A stretch of 64,000 bases of DNA, taken from an uncultured Eubacterium sp. (lineage in GTDB: Bacteria > Bacillota > Clostridia > Lachnospirales > Lachnospiraceae). Positions 35,633-44,100 of this stretch are shown in pieces (the stretch's first letter is position 1; each line of letters begins with the position of its first letter). Below the pieces are notes generated by a model. The model did no database searches. It was not told where the DNA came from and saw only the letters and a program-made list of their open reading frames with translations. The stretch is from the NCBI GenBank assembly GCA_947178105.1, contig CAMWXD010000002.1, positions 1 to 64,000 of the forward strand, in the 5' to 3' direction. The translations under genes were made by a program, and so were the position numbers.

Positions 35633-35803
35633 AAATACGGAATACCTCCTCCGAAAAATTCTTAACTAACTTTATTCTGACTGAGAATAAAATATATCCT
35701 AATGGACAAAAAATCAATCGGTAAAAATCATAAAAAATTCTTAAGATTTACTTAAATTCGGGATATAATGAATAATTGCGCCGGCGAACGGAGTGAAATT
35801 GCC

Positions 35804-35832
35804 TTGAAACACCGCTGACTGTGCGTTATAAT
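35804..35832 (+). promoter_or_regulatory. Sigma-A promoter of the proline-rich protein gene
   Basis: -35 TTGAAA and a perfect -10 TATAAT with a 17-base spacer, about 90 bases before the GTG start. The long leader in between has no open frame I can support. Confidence 0.8.
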
Positions 35833-35920
35833 CATCTATAATTGCTGTTTGCGTCTGTCTATGGAACCAGTTTTTGCCTGCCGCATATACTGTTATTAAC
35901 GAAATGCAGGAGACAGACGC

Positions 35921-36604
35921 GTGGATTATAAGCAGGAACAGTTTATGCGTATGCAGCAGTACCAGTATGCTCCAAAAATGCCGTTTTATATGAGCTATCC
36001 GATCCAGAATATCTATATGGCGGAGATGGAATATGAACGTGATATGGAGCGTATGAAGGAACTGTATCCAGAGGATGCGAAGCGGATTCAGAAGCTTGTT
36101 GAGGAAGAATGCGACAAGATGGAATATGAAGGCAGCATGATGTTTGACGAATATCCTGACCGCGTGATGCTAAAGGTGATCTGCGACAGGATCTATCAAA
36201 TTGCTGTCATGGCACACGAAGAGCCGGGGATGCAGATGGAAGCCGGGATAAGAGCTGGCCTAGAAGCTGACATGGAAGCCGGCATGGCTGCCAATATGGA
36301 TAACGGGATAAATACCGCAGCGGAAGCGGAAATGGAAGCTGAGCAGGTCGAAGCGCTTGATTATGGCTGGAACCCTGGCAGGCGTCCAGGCCCACCGCCG
36401 CCGCCACCAGGCCCATGGCGTCCAGGCCCACCGCCGCCACCGTGGCAGCCAGGCCCGCCGCCTCCATGGCAGCCAGGCCCGCCACCGCCGCCGGGAAGGC
36501 CGCCGTCAAATAACCCAGGGCTGGGCAGCCTGATCGAAGTGTTGCTCTATAACGAGATGTATAAAAGACGGTGCAGGCATAACCGCTGCCGCCGCTGGTG
36601 GTAG
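35921..36604 (+). CDS. Proline-rich protein of unknown function
   Basis: A 227-residue protein starting at GTG 35921 behind GCAGGAGA. Residues 1-105 are charged and helical (YPEDAKRIQKLVEEECDKME, GSMMFDEYPDRVMLKVICDR), 105-145 are Met/Ala/Glu-rich imperfect repeats (MEAGxxAxLEADMEAG), and 150-195 are almost pure Pro/Gly/Trp (PGPPPPPPGPW, three WxPGPPPP units). It ends RCRHNRCRRWW. No signal peptide or membrane helix is seen. I recall similar small proteins in Lachnospiraceae but no known role; the layout recalls spore-coat or surface proteins, which is only a guess. Confidence 0.75.
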   Translation: MDYKQEQFMRMQQYQYAPKMPFYMSYPIQNIYMAEMEYERDMERMKELYPEDAKRIQKLVEEECDKMEYEGSMMFDEYPDRVMLKVICDRIYQIAVMAHEEPGMQMEAGIRAGLEADMEAGMAANMDNGINTAAEAEMEAEQVEALDYGWNPGRRPGPPPPPPGPWRPGPPPPPWQPGPPPPWQPGPPPPPGRPPSNNPGLGSLIEVLLYNEMYKRRCRHNRCRRWW

Positions 36605-36628
36605 AAGGAAAGGGAGCCGTTCAGGCAG

Positions 36629-36651
36629 GCCTGCGCATACACTGCGCAGGC
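36629..36651 (+). other. GC-rich hairpin before the C39-like protein gene
   Basis: GCCTGCGCA and TGCGCAGGC pair perfectly around TACAC. No T tract follows, so it is not a typical terminator; it may lie in the leader of the next gene. Confidence 0.5.
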
Positions 36652-36734
36652 CACAGGAGAGTATAAATTTGAAAGCACAGGCAGCACAAGCCGTATTGGA
36701 TGATACATAAATGAATACGAAAGGAAAAGGACAG

Positions 36735-39239
36735 ATGAAAAAAGGATTAATCAAAGCAGCAGTGCTTACGCTTGTATTCATAATTACACTGCTGATCACC
36801 GGGCGTGTGACAAACAAAAACCAGTTGGATCTGACTACGGAGATGGAAGCGCCGACCCTGCCGGTGATCGTGTTTTATAATGACAGTCAGCAGATCAATG
36901 AGCTGCATGGATATACTTCACAGATGAATGCAGTCGGTATGCGGGATACGATTACGCCGCTTTCCAGCAGCAGGGAGGTGCCGCTGCTGATCCGTACGTT
37001 TGGCTACCAGATCGACGCGATTTTTTATGAGATCCGCAGCATTGACGGTGCAAGGCTGATCTCGGACGGAAATATTACTTCCTATGAGGAAAAAGACGGG
37101 CAGATACGGACAAGCGTCCCGGTTCAAAGCCTGCTGGAACAGTCCAGGGAATATATTTTGACGTTAAAGCTCAGGCAGAAGGAGGATACGTGCTATTATT
37201 ATACAAGAATTGCAGATGCGAGAGACTGCTATGTGGCGGAGAGCGTAAAGTTTGCACAGCAAATCAGCGATGCGACGTTTTCGGAAACACCGGACGAGCT
37301 GACTTCTTACTGGGAGCCAAATGCAGCCGGCGATAATTCTACCCTTCACAAAGTCACGATCAACTCCAGCCTGATGCAGGCAAACTGGGCGGACTTCCAG
37401 TGTGACAGGCTAAGCGCGCCGGTACCGTCCGTAAAGGAGATGAACAGCTCTTATAATGTCATTTTGCTGAATTATGTAGTAACCTCCAACGGTGGCAACG
37501 GGGAACGGGAGTATTATAACGTGGAGGAGTATTACCGGATCCGTTATACCAATGAGCGTATGTACCTGCTGAATTTTGAACGGACGATGAACCAGCTCTT
37601 CCGCGGGGAAAATGAGTTTCTGTATGAAAATTATTTGCAGCTTGGCATTCGTTCCAAGGAGGTGGAATATAAGCAGAATGAATCCGGTACGGTTACCTGC
37701 TTTGTGCAGGAGGGGGATTTGTGGAGCTATAACCAGTCGTTTCACCGCCTGGCGGAGGTATTCAGCTTCCGTGGGCATGAAGGGATGGAAGCGCGGGAAA
37801 ATTATATGCAGCACGATATCCAGATCCTGAATGTGGATGAGGCGGGCGATATTGATTATGTCGTATATGGCTATATGAACCGGGGCATCCACGAGGGGGA
37901 AGTAGGGATCAGCTTTGTGCATTATGCAAGCCAGGCAAATACGAATGAAGAAAAGCTGTTTTTGTCGTTTGACAAATCCTATCAGATCTTGCAGGCGGAG
38001 CTTGGCAAGCTGCTTTATGAAAATGCGGCAGGCGATATTTACCTTTTGTTTAACGGTACGGTATATCATATGGATCTGGCGTTGATGGAAATGGAAGAGG
38101 TTGCATCGGGGCTGGATGACGATACGTACGCCGTATCCGAATCAAACCGTTATTTTGCCTGGGTTTCTGACAGGGATGCCAGAGAGGTTTCTGTGATGGA
38201 CTTAGAGACCTCCAGGGTGCAGAAGATCACGGTAAAGGAAGGCAAGTCGCTGCGTGTGCTCGGCTTTTTGCAGGAAGACCTGGTGTATGGGATTGCGGCG
38301 GACAAGCACAGGGCGGGCGGCATGGCAGGCATCCGCCAGACCCCTATGTATGCGCTGCGTATTGTAGACGCGTCCACGATGGAGGTGTTAAAGAAATACC
38401 GAAAGAAAGGGTATTTTATCGACAGTGTGGAGTTCCATAACGGGGTGCTGATTATGCAGAGGCTGGTGGAGCGGGACGGCGGTTATGCGCAGGCACAGCA
38501 GGATTCCATCGTAAACCGCAGCCAGGATAATGAGGAGCAGAAAATCATCCATACGACGGTTACAGAGGTGAAACAGACGCAGGTGCAGCTTACGCTGTCT
38601 GAGATGAAAAAAGAGACGCCTGCGGCTTATGTGGCAGCAAAGCAGGTCTTAAACGAGGAAGACCGCAGCATGAGCTTAAAGCCAGCCCAGGAGCAGCCAG
38701 CTTATTTTGCGTATGCAAAGGGCAGGGTAGAGACGGCGACGACAGACCTGGCAGAGGCGATCCGCAGCGCTGATGAGCATATGGGGGTCGTCGTGGATGA
38801 AAAGCAGAATTATATCTGGAAGCGTGCGCGCAAAAGCATCCAGATGCCGTTAGAGGTGCAGCCGTCTGATGCGGATGCGGGCGCGTCCCCGGCAGCGAAA
38901 TGCGTCAGCGCGATCTTAAGGCATGAAGGCATTGAGGTCAGCGCCGGAGAGCTGCTGGAACGGGGAGATACGCCGCAGGAAATATTAGAAACGCTGCTGT
39001 CGGAGCGGACGGTGATCTGTGTCGAGGGATGCTCGCTTTCCCAGATCCTGTATTATGTAAATTGCGGCACGCCGGTACTGGCAGCCGCGGGAGCGCAGGG
39101 CACCATGCTTGTGACAGGCTATGATGCGCTGAACGTATGGCTGTATGACGCACAGGCTGGAATGGTTGTAAAGAATACGATCGAAGAGGCGCAGGAGAAG
39201 CTGCGCGGCGCAGGAGGCATTTACATTGCGGTGCAGTAA
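36735..39239 (+). CDS. Membrane-anchored protein with degenerate C39-like domain, function unknown
   Basis: An 834-residue protein with a short cytoplasmic start and one transmembrane helix (IKAAVLTLVFIITLLITG), so the bulk is outside the cell. Residues 30-600 are beta-rich with repeats like AVSESNRYFAWVSDRDAREVSVMDLETS, resembling a propeller or TolB-like fold. The last 130 residues resemble a C39 papain-like domain (SPAAKCVSAILRHEGIEVSA, SLSQILYYVNCGTPVLAA, MLVTGYDALNVWLYDA), but where C39 enzymes have the catalytic histidine (HxVxVxGYD) this has TMLVTGYD. It may be a non-catalytic binding version. ATG 36735 has AAAGGACAG upstream; ATG 36711 lacks a site. Confidence 0.72.
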   Translation: MKKGLIKAAVLTLVFIITLLITGRVTNKNQLDLTTEMEAPTLPVIVFYNDSQQINELHGYTSQMNAVGMRDTITPLSSSREVPLLIRTFGYQIDAIFYEIRSIDGARLISDGNITSYEEKDGQIRTSVPVQSLLEQSREYILTLKLRQKEDTCYYYTRIADARDCYVAESVKFAQQISDATFSETPDELTSYWEPNAAGDNSTLHKVTINSSLMQANWADFQCDRLSAPVPSVKEMNSSYNVILLNYVVTSNGGNGEREYYNVEEYYRIRYTNERMYLLNFERTMNQLFRGENEFLYENYLQLGIRSKEVEYKQNESGTVTCFVQEGDLWSYNQSFHRLAEVFSFRGHEGMEARENYMQHDIQILNVDEAGDIDYVVYGYMNRGIHEGEVGISFVHYASQANTNEEKLFLSFDKSYQILQAELGKLLYENAAGDIYLLFNGTVYHMDLALMEMEEVASGLDDDTYAVSESNRYFAWVSDRDAREVSVMDLETSRVQKITVKEGKSLRVLGFLQEDLVYGIAADKHRAGGMAGIRQTPMYALRIVDASTMEVLKKYRKKGYFIDSVEFHNGVLIMQRLVERDGGYAQAQQDSIVNRSQDNEEQKIIHTTVTEVKQTQVQLTLSEMKKETPAAYVAAKQVLNEEDRSMSLKPAQEQPAYFAYAKGRVETATTDLAEAIRSADEHMGVVVDEKQNYIWKRARKSIQMPLEVQPSDADAGASPAAKCVSAILRHEGIEVSAGELLERGDTPQEILETLLSERTVICVEGCSLSQILYYVNCGTPVLAAAGAQGTMLVTGYDALNVWLYDAQAGMVVKNTIEEAQEKLRGAGGIYIAVQ

Positions 39240-39245
39240 TAAATA

Positions 39246-39273
39246 TTGACAAACTGCTTTTTTGTGGTAAAAT
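39246..39273 (+). promoter_or_regulatory. Promoter directly before a terminator hairpin
   Basis: -35 TTGACA, 16-base spacer, extended -10 TGGTAAAAT. Transcription would start near 39280, only 19 bases before a hairpin and T tract. It may drive the symporter gene (after partial termination) or a very short RNA. Confidence 0.6.
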
Positions 39274-39298
39274 AATAAAGTGTTTTGATCTCAAGGAT

Positions 39299-39326
39299 GG
39301 GACAACGTGCAGGCGTTGTCCCTTTT
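39299..39326 (+). terminator. Intrinsic terminator or attenuator before the symporter gene
   Basis: GGGACAACG and CGTTGTCCC pair perfectly around six bases, followed by TTTT. It ends the upstream gene and may attenuate transcripts started at 39280. Confidence 0.75.
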
Positions 39327-39353
39327 CTGGATAGAATCTGCCGTCCGCATATG

Positions 39354-39381
39354 GCTGCATATGTCTTGGCGAATATGCAGC
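39354..39381 (+). other. Leader hairpin before the symporter gene
   Basis: GCTGCATAT pairs with ATATGCAGC around a ten-base loop, inside the 170-base region between the terminator at 39326 and the symporter start. I looked for glycine-riboswitch features, common before such transporters, and did not find them. Confidence 0.45.
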
Positions 39382-39498
39382 GGATGCAGCATTTCGGAGC
39401 AAACAGCCATGCATATTCCGGCGCGCCGTGCATAGGATTAGGATAGGATAAAAGCAGAAGGCTGTATGCGGGCAAAAGACAAGAAGGGAGTTAAGTTT

Positions 39499-40893
39499 AT
39501 GAAAGAGCTGGAAGAAATTCTGGGAGTGGTGGATGATTTTGTATGGGGCCCGGTGATGCTCGTGCTTTTGGTAGGTACGGGAATTTTTCTGACGTTCCGT
39601 TTGAAATTCCTTACATGGAGAAACCTTCCGTATGCGGTAAAGCTGACGTTGAGCAAAGAGGCGCGTATGAAGCAGGGCGCCGGGGATGTATCGCCGTTTG
39701 CGGCGCTTACGACGGCGCTTGCGGCGACGATTGGCACAGGCAATATTATAGGCGTTGCGACGGCGATGGTATCCGGCGGTGCGGGAGCGCTTGTATGGAT
39801 GTGGATATCCGCTTGCTTCGGGCTGACTTCAAAGTTCAGCGAATGTATGCTGGCGATCAAATACCGGGAGGTAAATGCGCAGGGGGAAATGTCGGGAGGC
39901 CCGATGTACACGATGAAAAAGGCGTTTCAAAACAAGGCGTTTGGAGCAGCGCTTGGCTGGCTGTTTGCGTTGTTTGCGGTGGTTGCTTCTTTTGGGATCG
40001 GCAACCTGACACAGGCAAATTCGATCTCGGATGCGATGAATAAGACCTTTCAGGTGCCGACCTGGATCACAGGGGTGTTTGTTACGCTGCTTTCCCTTTG
40101 CATTATCGTAGGCGGCATCAAGTCGATTTCCAAGCTGTCCTCGGTCATTGTGCCATGTATGGCGGTCTTTTATGTATGCGGAGGGCTGATCGTTATTTTC
40201 GGCAATATCGGGAATGTGCCGGCGGGCGTAGCGGAGATTTTTAAAATGGCGTTTTCGGTAAAGGCAGTTGCCGGAGGGGTCGGCGGTACGATCGTGGCGT
40301 CTATGATGAGCGGGATGCGGTACGGGATCGCACGCGGTGTGTTTTCGAATGAAGCGGGCATGGGCTCTGCGGCGATCACGGCGGCTTCTGCGACGACAGA
40401 CAATCCGGTACGCCAGGGATACATAAATATGACAGGCACATTTTGGGATACGATTGTGGTCTGTACGATCACCGGGCTGTGTATTGCCTCATCGGGCGTG
40501 CTCGGGATGACAGACGCGAGCGGCAAGGCAATCGAAGGCGCGGAGCTTACGATCGAAGCGTTCAAGACTGTACTCGGCCCGGCAGGCGGCTATATGGTTA
40601 CGGTCGGCATTGCGCTGTTTGCGTTTTCCACGATCCTAGGATGGGAATATCATGGAGAAAAGGCGTTGGAGTACCTGGCAGGGTCAAACCGGTTTAATAT
40701 GGTTTACCGGGTCGTTTTTTCAGGCGTTGCATTTATCGGAGCCACAACAACGCTGTCGATTGCTTGGAAGTTTTCAGACATTGCAAATGCATTGATGGCA
40801 GTTCCAAATCTGATCTGTTTACTTGCATTAAGCGGTGAGCTGGCAAAAGAGGTGGAAGCCTTTCAGGAAGTGTTAAAGCGTGAGAGGCGTTGA
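39499..40893 (+). CDS. Alanine/glycine:cation symporter (AGCS family)
   Basis: A 464-residue sodium- or proton-coupled amino-acid transporter with about 10-11 membrane segments. AGCS signatures are visible: LTTALAATIGTGNIIGVATA, SKFSECMLAIKYRE, EMSGGPMYTM, FSNEAGMGSAAITAASA and TILGWEYHGEKALEYL. ATG 39499 is preceded by GGGAG; the ORF start at 39466 is less likely. It stands alone between unrelated genes with a structured leader upstream. Substrate (alanine or glycine) follows from the family. Confidence 0.93.
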   Translation: MKELEEILGVVDDFVWGPVMLVLLVGTGIFLTFRLKFLTWRNLPYAVKLTLSKEARMKQGAGDVSPFAALTTALAATIGTGNIIGVATAMVSGGAGALVWMWISACFGLTSKFSECMLAIKYREVNAQGEMSGGPMYTMKKAFQNKAFGAALGWLFALFAVVASFGIGNLTQANSISDAMNKTFQVPTWITGVFVTLLSLCIIVGGIKSISKLSSVIVPCMAVFYVCGGLIVIFGNIGNVPAGVAEIFKMAFSVKAVAGGVGGTIVASMMSGMRYGIARGVFSNEAGMGSAAITAASATTDNPVRQGYINMTGTFWDTIVVCTITGLCIASSGVLGMTDASGKAIEGAELTIEAFKTVLGPAGGYMVTVGIALFAFSTILGWEYHGEKALEYLAGSNRFNMVYRVVFSGVAFIGATTTLSIAWKFSDIANALMAVPNLICLLALSGELAKEVEAFQEVLKRERR

Positions 40894-40983
40894 AACGATT
40901 GTGAAAAATGACTGAAAAATGCATAAAATTTTGGGATGTTTTCTGCCGCATTCGTAAGTTTTTAACAGAAATGAAAAAAACAC

Positions 40984-41012
40984 TTGCAAATGCTTGTTTT
41001 ATGGACTATATT
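40984..41012 (+). promoter_or_regulatory. Sigma-A promoter of the HPr-like gene
   Basis: -35 TTGCAA and -10 TATATT, 17-base spacer, 50 bases before the start codon. Confidence 0.75.
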
Positions 41013-41062
41013 ACGAGATGAACTTGTGTATTCTAAACGATTCTAAGGAAGTGGAAGGAAAT

Positions 41063-41317
41063 ATGAGTAATAAGCAGATTATAGTTTCAAATGTAGCAAA
41101 AGGGCATGAAAATCCAATTGCAGAGCTTGTTCAGGTGGCATGTCAGTTCGACAGCAATATCACGTTTGTGAATGAAAATCGAAAAATTAATGCGAAGAGC
41201 ATAATGGGAATTATGGCATTTAACCCATCCAAAGGAATGAGCGTGAACATTATTACTGAAGGCAACGACGAGAAAGAAGCTCTGTTAGCAATGGAAAAGT
41301 TTTTAGTGTGTGAGTAG
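41063..41317 (+). CDS. HPr-family phosphocarrier-like protein
   Basis: An 84-residue protein of HPr fold. H15 is in the position of the PTS phosphorylation site and S46 in that of the HPr kinase site (NAKSIMGIMAF), with P18 kept, but the usual HARP is HENP, so R17 is replaced by Asn. This arginine normally stabilises phospho-His, so PTS transfer may be reduced while serine-based regulation (carbon catabolite control with CcpA) remains possible. GGAAGGAAAT precedes the ATG. It probably forms an operon with the DUF6465 gene 20 bases on. Confidence 0.82.
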   Translation: MSNKQIIVSNVAKGHENPIAELVQVACQFDSNITFVNENRKINAKSIMGIMAFNPSKGMSVNIITEGNDEKEALLAMEKFLVCE

Positions 41318-41337
41318 ATTGTAGGAGGTCTAAGGAG

Positions 41338-41766
41338 ATGAGCTCAAAGAGTACAGACAAAGAAACAAAGTCAGTTGCAGAAGCAGCAGATGTAAAAGAA
41401 GTAAAAGCGGTTAAAGCAGATGCGAAACCAGAAGCAGACACGGCTGTTAAGAAAGAAACAAAGACGGTTGGTAAAAAGGCTGATAAGGATGAAGCAAAAG
41501 CAGCTAAAAAACCTGCTGCAAAGAGATCGACAGCAAAGAAAGAGAAGGCTGAAAAGCCTGAGCTGAAGCCTGAAGTATTTATTGAATACCAGGATCAGCA
41601 GACAAGCGAGCTTTCGGTTGTGGATAAAGTAAAGGCAGCATTTGTTGCGAGCGGGCACAGAGCATCATCGATTAAGTCCTTACAGATATATATAAAGCCG
41701 GAAGAGTTTAAGGCATATTATGTAATAAATGATAATAAATATAACGGTGAAGTAGATTTGTTTTAG
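41338..41766 (+). CDS. DUF6465-type protein with Lys/Ala-rich N-terminus
   Basis: A 142-residue protein. Residues 1-75 are a highly charged, disordered Lys/Ala/Glu stretch (EVKAVKADAKPEADTAVKK, AKKPAAKRSTAKKEKAEK). Residues 76-142 form a compact domain (VFIEYQDQQTSELSVVDKVK, SLQIYIKPEEFKAYYVINDN) that I recall as DUF6465, common in Lachnospiraceae and of unknown role. The tail is histone-H1-like, suggesting nucleic-acid binding, as an inference only. A GGAGGTCTAAGGAG site precedes it. Confidence 0.75.
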   Translation: MSSKSTDKETKSVAEAADVKEVKAVKADAKPEADTAVKKETKTVGKKADKDEAKAAKKPAAKRSTAKKEKAEKPELKPEVFIEYQDQQTSELSVVDKVKAAFVASGHRASSIKSLQIYIKPEEFKAYYVINDNKYNGEVDLF

Positions 41767-41780
41767 ATTCTATAGACTTA

Positions 41781-41826
41781 AAAAAAGCACCTGCGCATTG
41801 TCAATACAGTGCGTAGGTGCTTTTTT
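41781..41826. terminator. Bidirectional terminator between the DUF6465 gene and prs
   Basis: AAAAAAGCACCTGCGCATTG pairs with CAGTGCGTAGGTGCTTTTTT with two mismatches; A and T flanks serve both convergent genes. Confidence 0.9.
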
Positions 41827-41840
41827 CTTCTTGGAGATTT

Positions 41841-43025
41841 TTAGGAGATGCTTTCTCCATTTTTATATCTTGTAACCAGGCTTTTGATGCGGTCATATGG
41901 ATCCAAAAGGTGGCTGATGGAAGCATCATGGTTTAACGTATCTACTATATATGCAATATATTTGCTCATATCACAATTGATATAGTAAGGCTTGCTTAGC
42001 AGTTCTGGTGTCTGATAAATGAGATTGGTCGTGATTACCCGGTAGATAATGCCCTCTTCCACTGCTTTATCAAACTTTTCAAGCCCGTCGGTAAACAATC
42101 CAAACGTAGATAATACAAAAATACGTTTTGCCTTGCGCTTTTTCAGTTCTGTTGCGACGTCAATCATACTGTCGCCGGAAGAGATCATATCATCGATAAT
42201 CATAACATCCTTGCCTTCTACGGAGGCGCCGAGAAATTCATGGGCAATAATCGGGTTGCGCCCGTTTACAATCCGGCTGTAATCGCGGCGTTTGTAAAAC
42301 ATGCCGATATTGATGCCAAGTACGCTTGCAAGATAGACAGCACGTCCAGTAGCGCCTTCATCCGGGCTGATCATCATCATATGGTCTGAGTCGAATTTTA
42401 AGTCAGGTACGTTCGTGCACAGTCCTTTGATAAACTGATAAGACGGCTGGATCGTTTCAAAGCCGGACAGCGGAATGGCATTTTGTACACGCGGGTCATG
42501 TGCGTCAAATGTGATGATATTATCCACACCCATAGAGTTCAGCTCCTGCAGCATCATGGCACAGTCCATGGATTCACGCCCGTTGCGCCTGTGCTGGCGG
42601 CCTTCGTATAAATAGGTCATAATGACTGTAATACGCCTTGCTTTGCCGCCGGCAGCAGCGATGATACGCTTTAAGTCAGCGTAATGGTCGTCCGGCGATT
42701 TGTGGTTCCGATGGCCGCAGACAGTATAAGTTTCATGATAATTAGTGACATCGACCATAATAAAAAGGTCATATCCGCGGATGGAATCTTTGATAAATCC
42801 TTTGGCTTCACCAGTGCCGAAACGCGGAGTGCTCGCATTGACGATATAAGTATCGCGCTCAAAGCCCCGGAATGCGATCGTTGTCTTGTGGTCTGACTGA
42901 TGCTCATGCCGCCATTTTACAAGGTATTGGTCGACTTTTTCGCCGAGGGCGGAGCAGTTTGACATTGGAATCAGTCCAAGTACCCCAACTGGAATGCTTT
43001 CAATCGTGTTGTCATCATAATGCAT
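41841..43025 (-). CDS. prs: Ribose-phosphate pyrophosphokinase, long form
   Basis: A 394-residue PRPP synthase, making phosphoribosyl pyrophosphate from ribose 5-phosphate and ATP for nucleotide, histidine and tryptophan synthesis. The PRPP-binding loop is VMIIDDMISSGDSMIDV, and the catalytic histidine region is DAHDPRVQNAIP. Classical enzymes have about 315 residues; the extra length lies mainly in the N-terminal 70 residues and the C-terminus, a form seen in Clostridia. CGGAGGA precedes the ATG. It lies 22 bases after dnaC and shares its operon. Confidence 0.9.
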   Translation of the reverse strand: MHYDDNTIESIPVGVLGLIPMSNCSALGEKVDQYLVKWRHEHQSDHKTTIAFRGFERDTYIVNASTPRFGTGEAKGFIKDSIRGYDLFIMVDVTNYHETYTVCGHRNHKSPDDHYADLKRIIAAAGGKARRITVIMTYLYEGRQHRRNGRESMDCAMMLQELNSMGVDNIITFDAHDPRVQNAIPLSGFETIQPSYQFIKGLCTNVPDLKFDSDHMMMISPDEGATGRAVYLASVLGINIGMFYKRRDYSRIVNGRNPIIAHEFLGASVEGKDVMIIDDMISSGDSMIDVATELKKRKAKRIFVLSTFGLFTDGLEKFDKAVEEGIIYRVITTNLIYQTPELLSKPYYINCDMSKYIAYIVDTLNHDASISHLLDPYDRIKSLVTRYKNGESIS

Positions 43026-43047
43026 AGTGTAGGTCCTCCGTTTGATT

Positions 43048-44064
43048 TTACTTATGTAAAAATTCAGAATTGCCTGAACTGTTACTTAATTTTTTCTTTT
43101 GGAGCCGGATATCGTCACCAAAAAGCTTTATCATGGAATAACTGCTCACGATCCGGGAGAAAATTCTTTCCGTATAGATCGTACTTAGCTGGTCAAAGCC
43201 TAAATTTGTGGAGATGATCGTTGACTTTTTACGCAGCATTCGCTCATTCAGGCATAAAAACAGTTGTGAAATGGTAAACGTATTTGCCAGTTCTGTTCCA
43301 AGGTCATCAATAATCAGCAGGTCGCAGTCGAAAATGTGCTGCATTGACACTGCGGCGTCCGAATCCTTTTGAAATTTATTTTTTTCCAGCAGGTCAAACA
43401 ACTGGAAGGCGGTAAAATAGATAACGGAATGGCCGGTATCCAGCAGCATTTTCGCAATGCAGTTGGATAAAAAGGTCTTGCCTGTCCCAGCTTCGCCATA
43501 CAGGAACAGATTGTGAAATTCCTGGTCGAAGCTTTTGATAAAGGCGAGCGCCTCCATCACTGCTTTTTGCGCCGTCTCCCTGGCAGTCAGCCCGGTTGCT
43601 TCGTTTATTTTGGTGTCTGAATAATAATCAAAGCAGAAACTGGAAAAATTTTCTTCCTGCAAAATACTGCGGATATTCGACTGCGTATAGACCAGGTCGA
43701 TCGCCGCCTGTTCAAAACAATGGCACCGCTTGCTGCCGATATAGCCGGTATCCTTGCAGTCCGGGCATGTATAGGGCGGCTCAAAATAATGCTCGTCTAC
43801 GCCTGCCATTTTTAAAATCTCCGCCCGTTCCCTGCGGTAAGAACCAAGCTCCTGCTTTAGCTGTGTGAGTGCGGTTTCATCGCCGTCCAGCAGATGTCTG
43901 GCATGACGGACACTGGCGGAAGCAGTCAGTGCTTCCAACTCTTTTAAGCGCGGATATTTCAGGTAGATCTGTGTCCTGCGTTCCTGTAGCACATGCTGGC
44001 CGTGAAGCTGCCTGGCGTCATACTGGCGCTGGATCTCATCATATTGCAGATTTGTTAAAGGCAT
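43048..44064 (-). CDS. Replicative helicase loader (DnaC/DnaI-type ATPase)
   Basis: A 338-residue AAA+ ATPase loading the replicative helicase. An N-terminal helical part is followed by a zinc ribbon (CPDCKDTGYIGSKRCHCF), then Walker A GEAGTGKTF, Walker B LLIIDDLGTE and the sensor region IISTNLGFDQL. I choose the ATG at 44064 (minus strand), preceded by GGAG, over the ATG at 44094. It is 36 bases after dnaD. The dnaD-dnaC pairing in Clostridia corresponds to the B. subtilis DnaB/DnaD/DnaI initiation complex. Confidence 0.88.
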   Translation of the reverse strand: MPLTNLQYDEIQRQYDARQLHGQHVLQERRTQIYLKYPRLKELEALTASASVRHARHLLDGDETALTQLKQELGSYRRERAEILKMAGVDEHYFEPPYTCPDCKDTGYIGSKRCHCFEQAAIDLVYTQSNIRSILQEENFSSFCFDYYSDTKINEATGLTARETAQKAVMEALAFIKSFDQEFHNLFLYGEAGTGKTFLSNCIAKMLLDTGHSVIYFTAFQLFDLLEKNKFQKDSDAAVSMQHIFDCDLLIIDDLGTELANTFTISQLFLCLNERMLRKKSTIISTNLGFDQLSTIYTERIFSRIVSSYSMIKLFGDDIRLQKKKLSNSSGNSEFLHK

Positions 44065-44100
44065 TACTGTTCTCCATATTGTCATTGATTGCAAATCGGG

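Noticed and set aside
36207-36509. Ala/Val/Gly-rich minus-strand frame opposite the proline-rich gene
   Set aside because: It is the complement of proline and glycine codons; no start signal.
39327-39498. Possible glycine riboswitch before the AGCS symporter
   Set aside because: Hairpins are present, but I could not find the conserved tandem glycine aptamer blocks.
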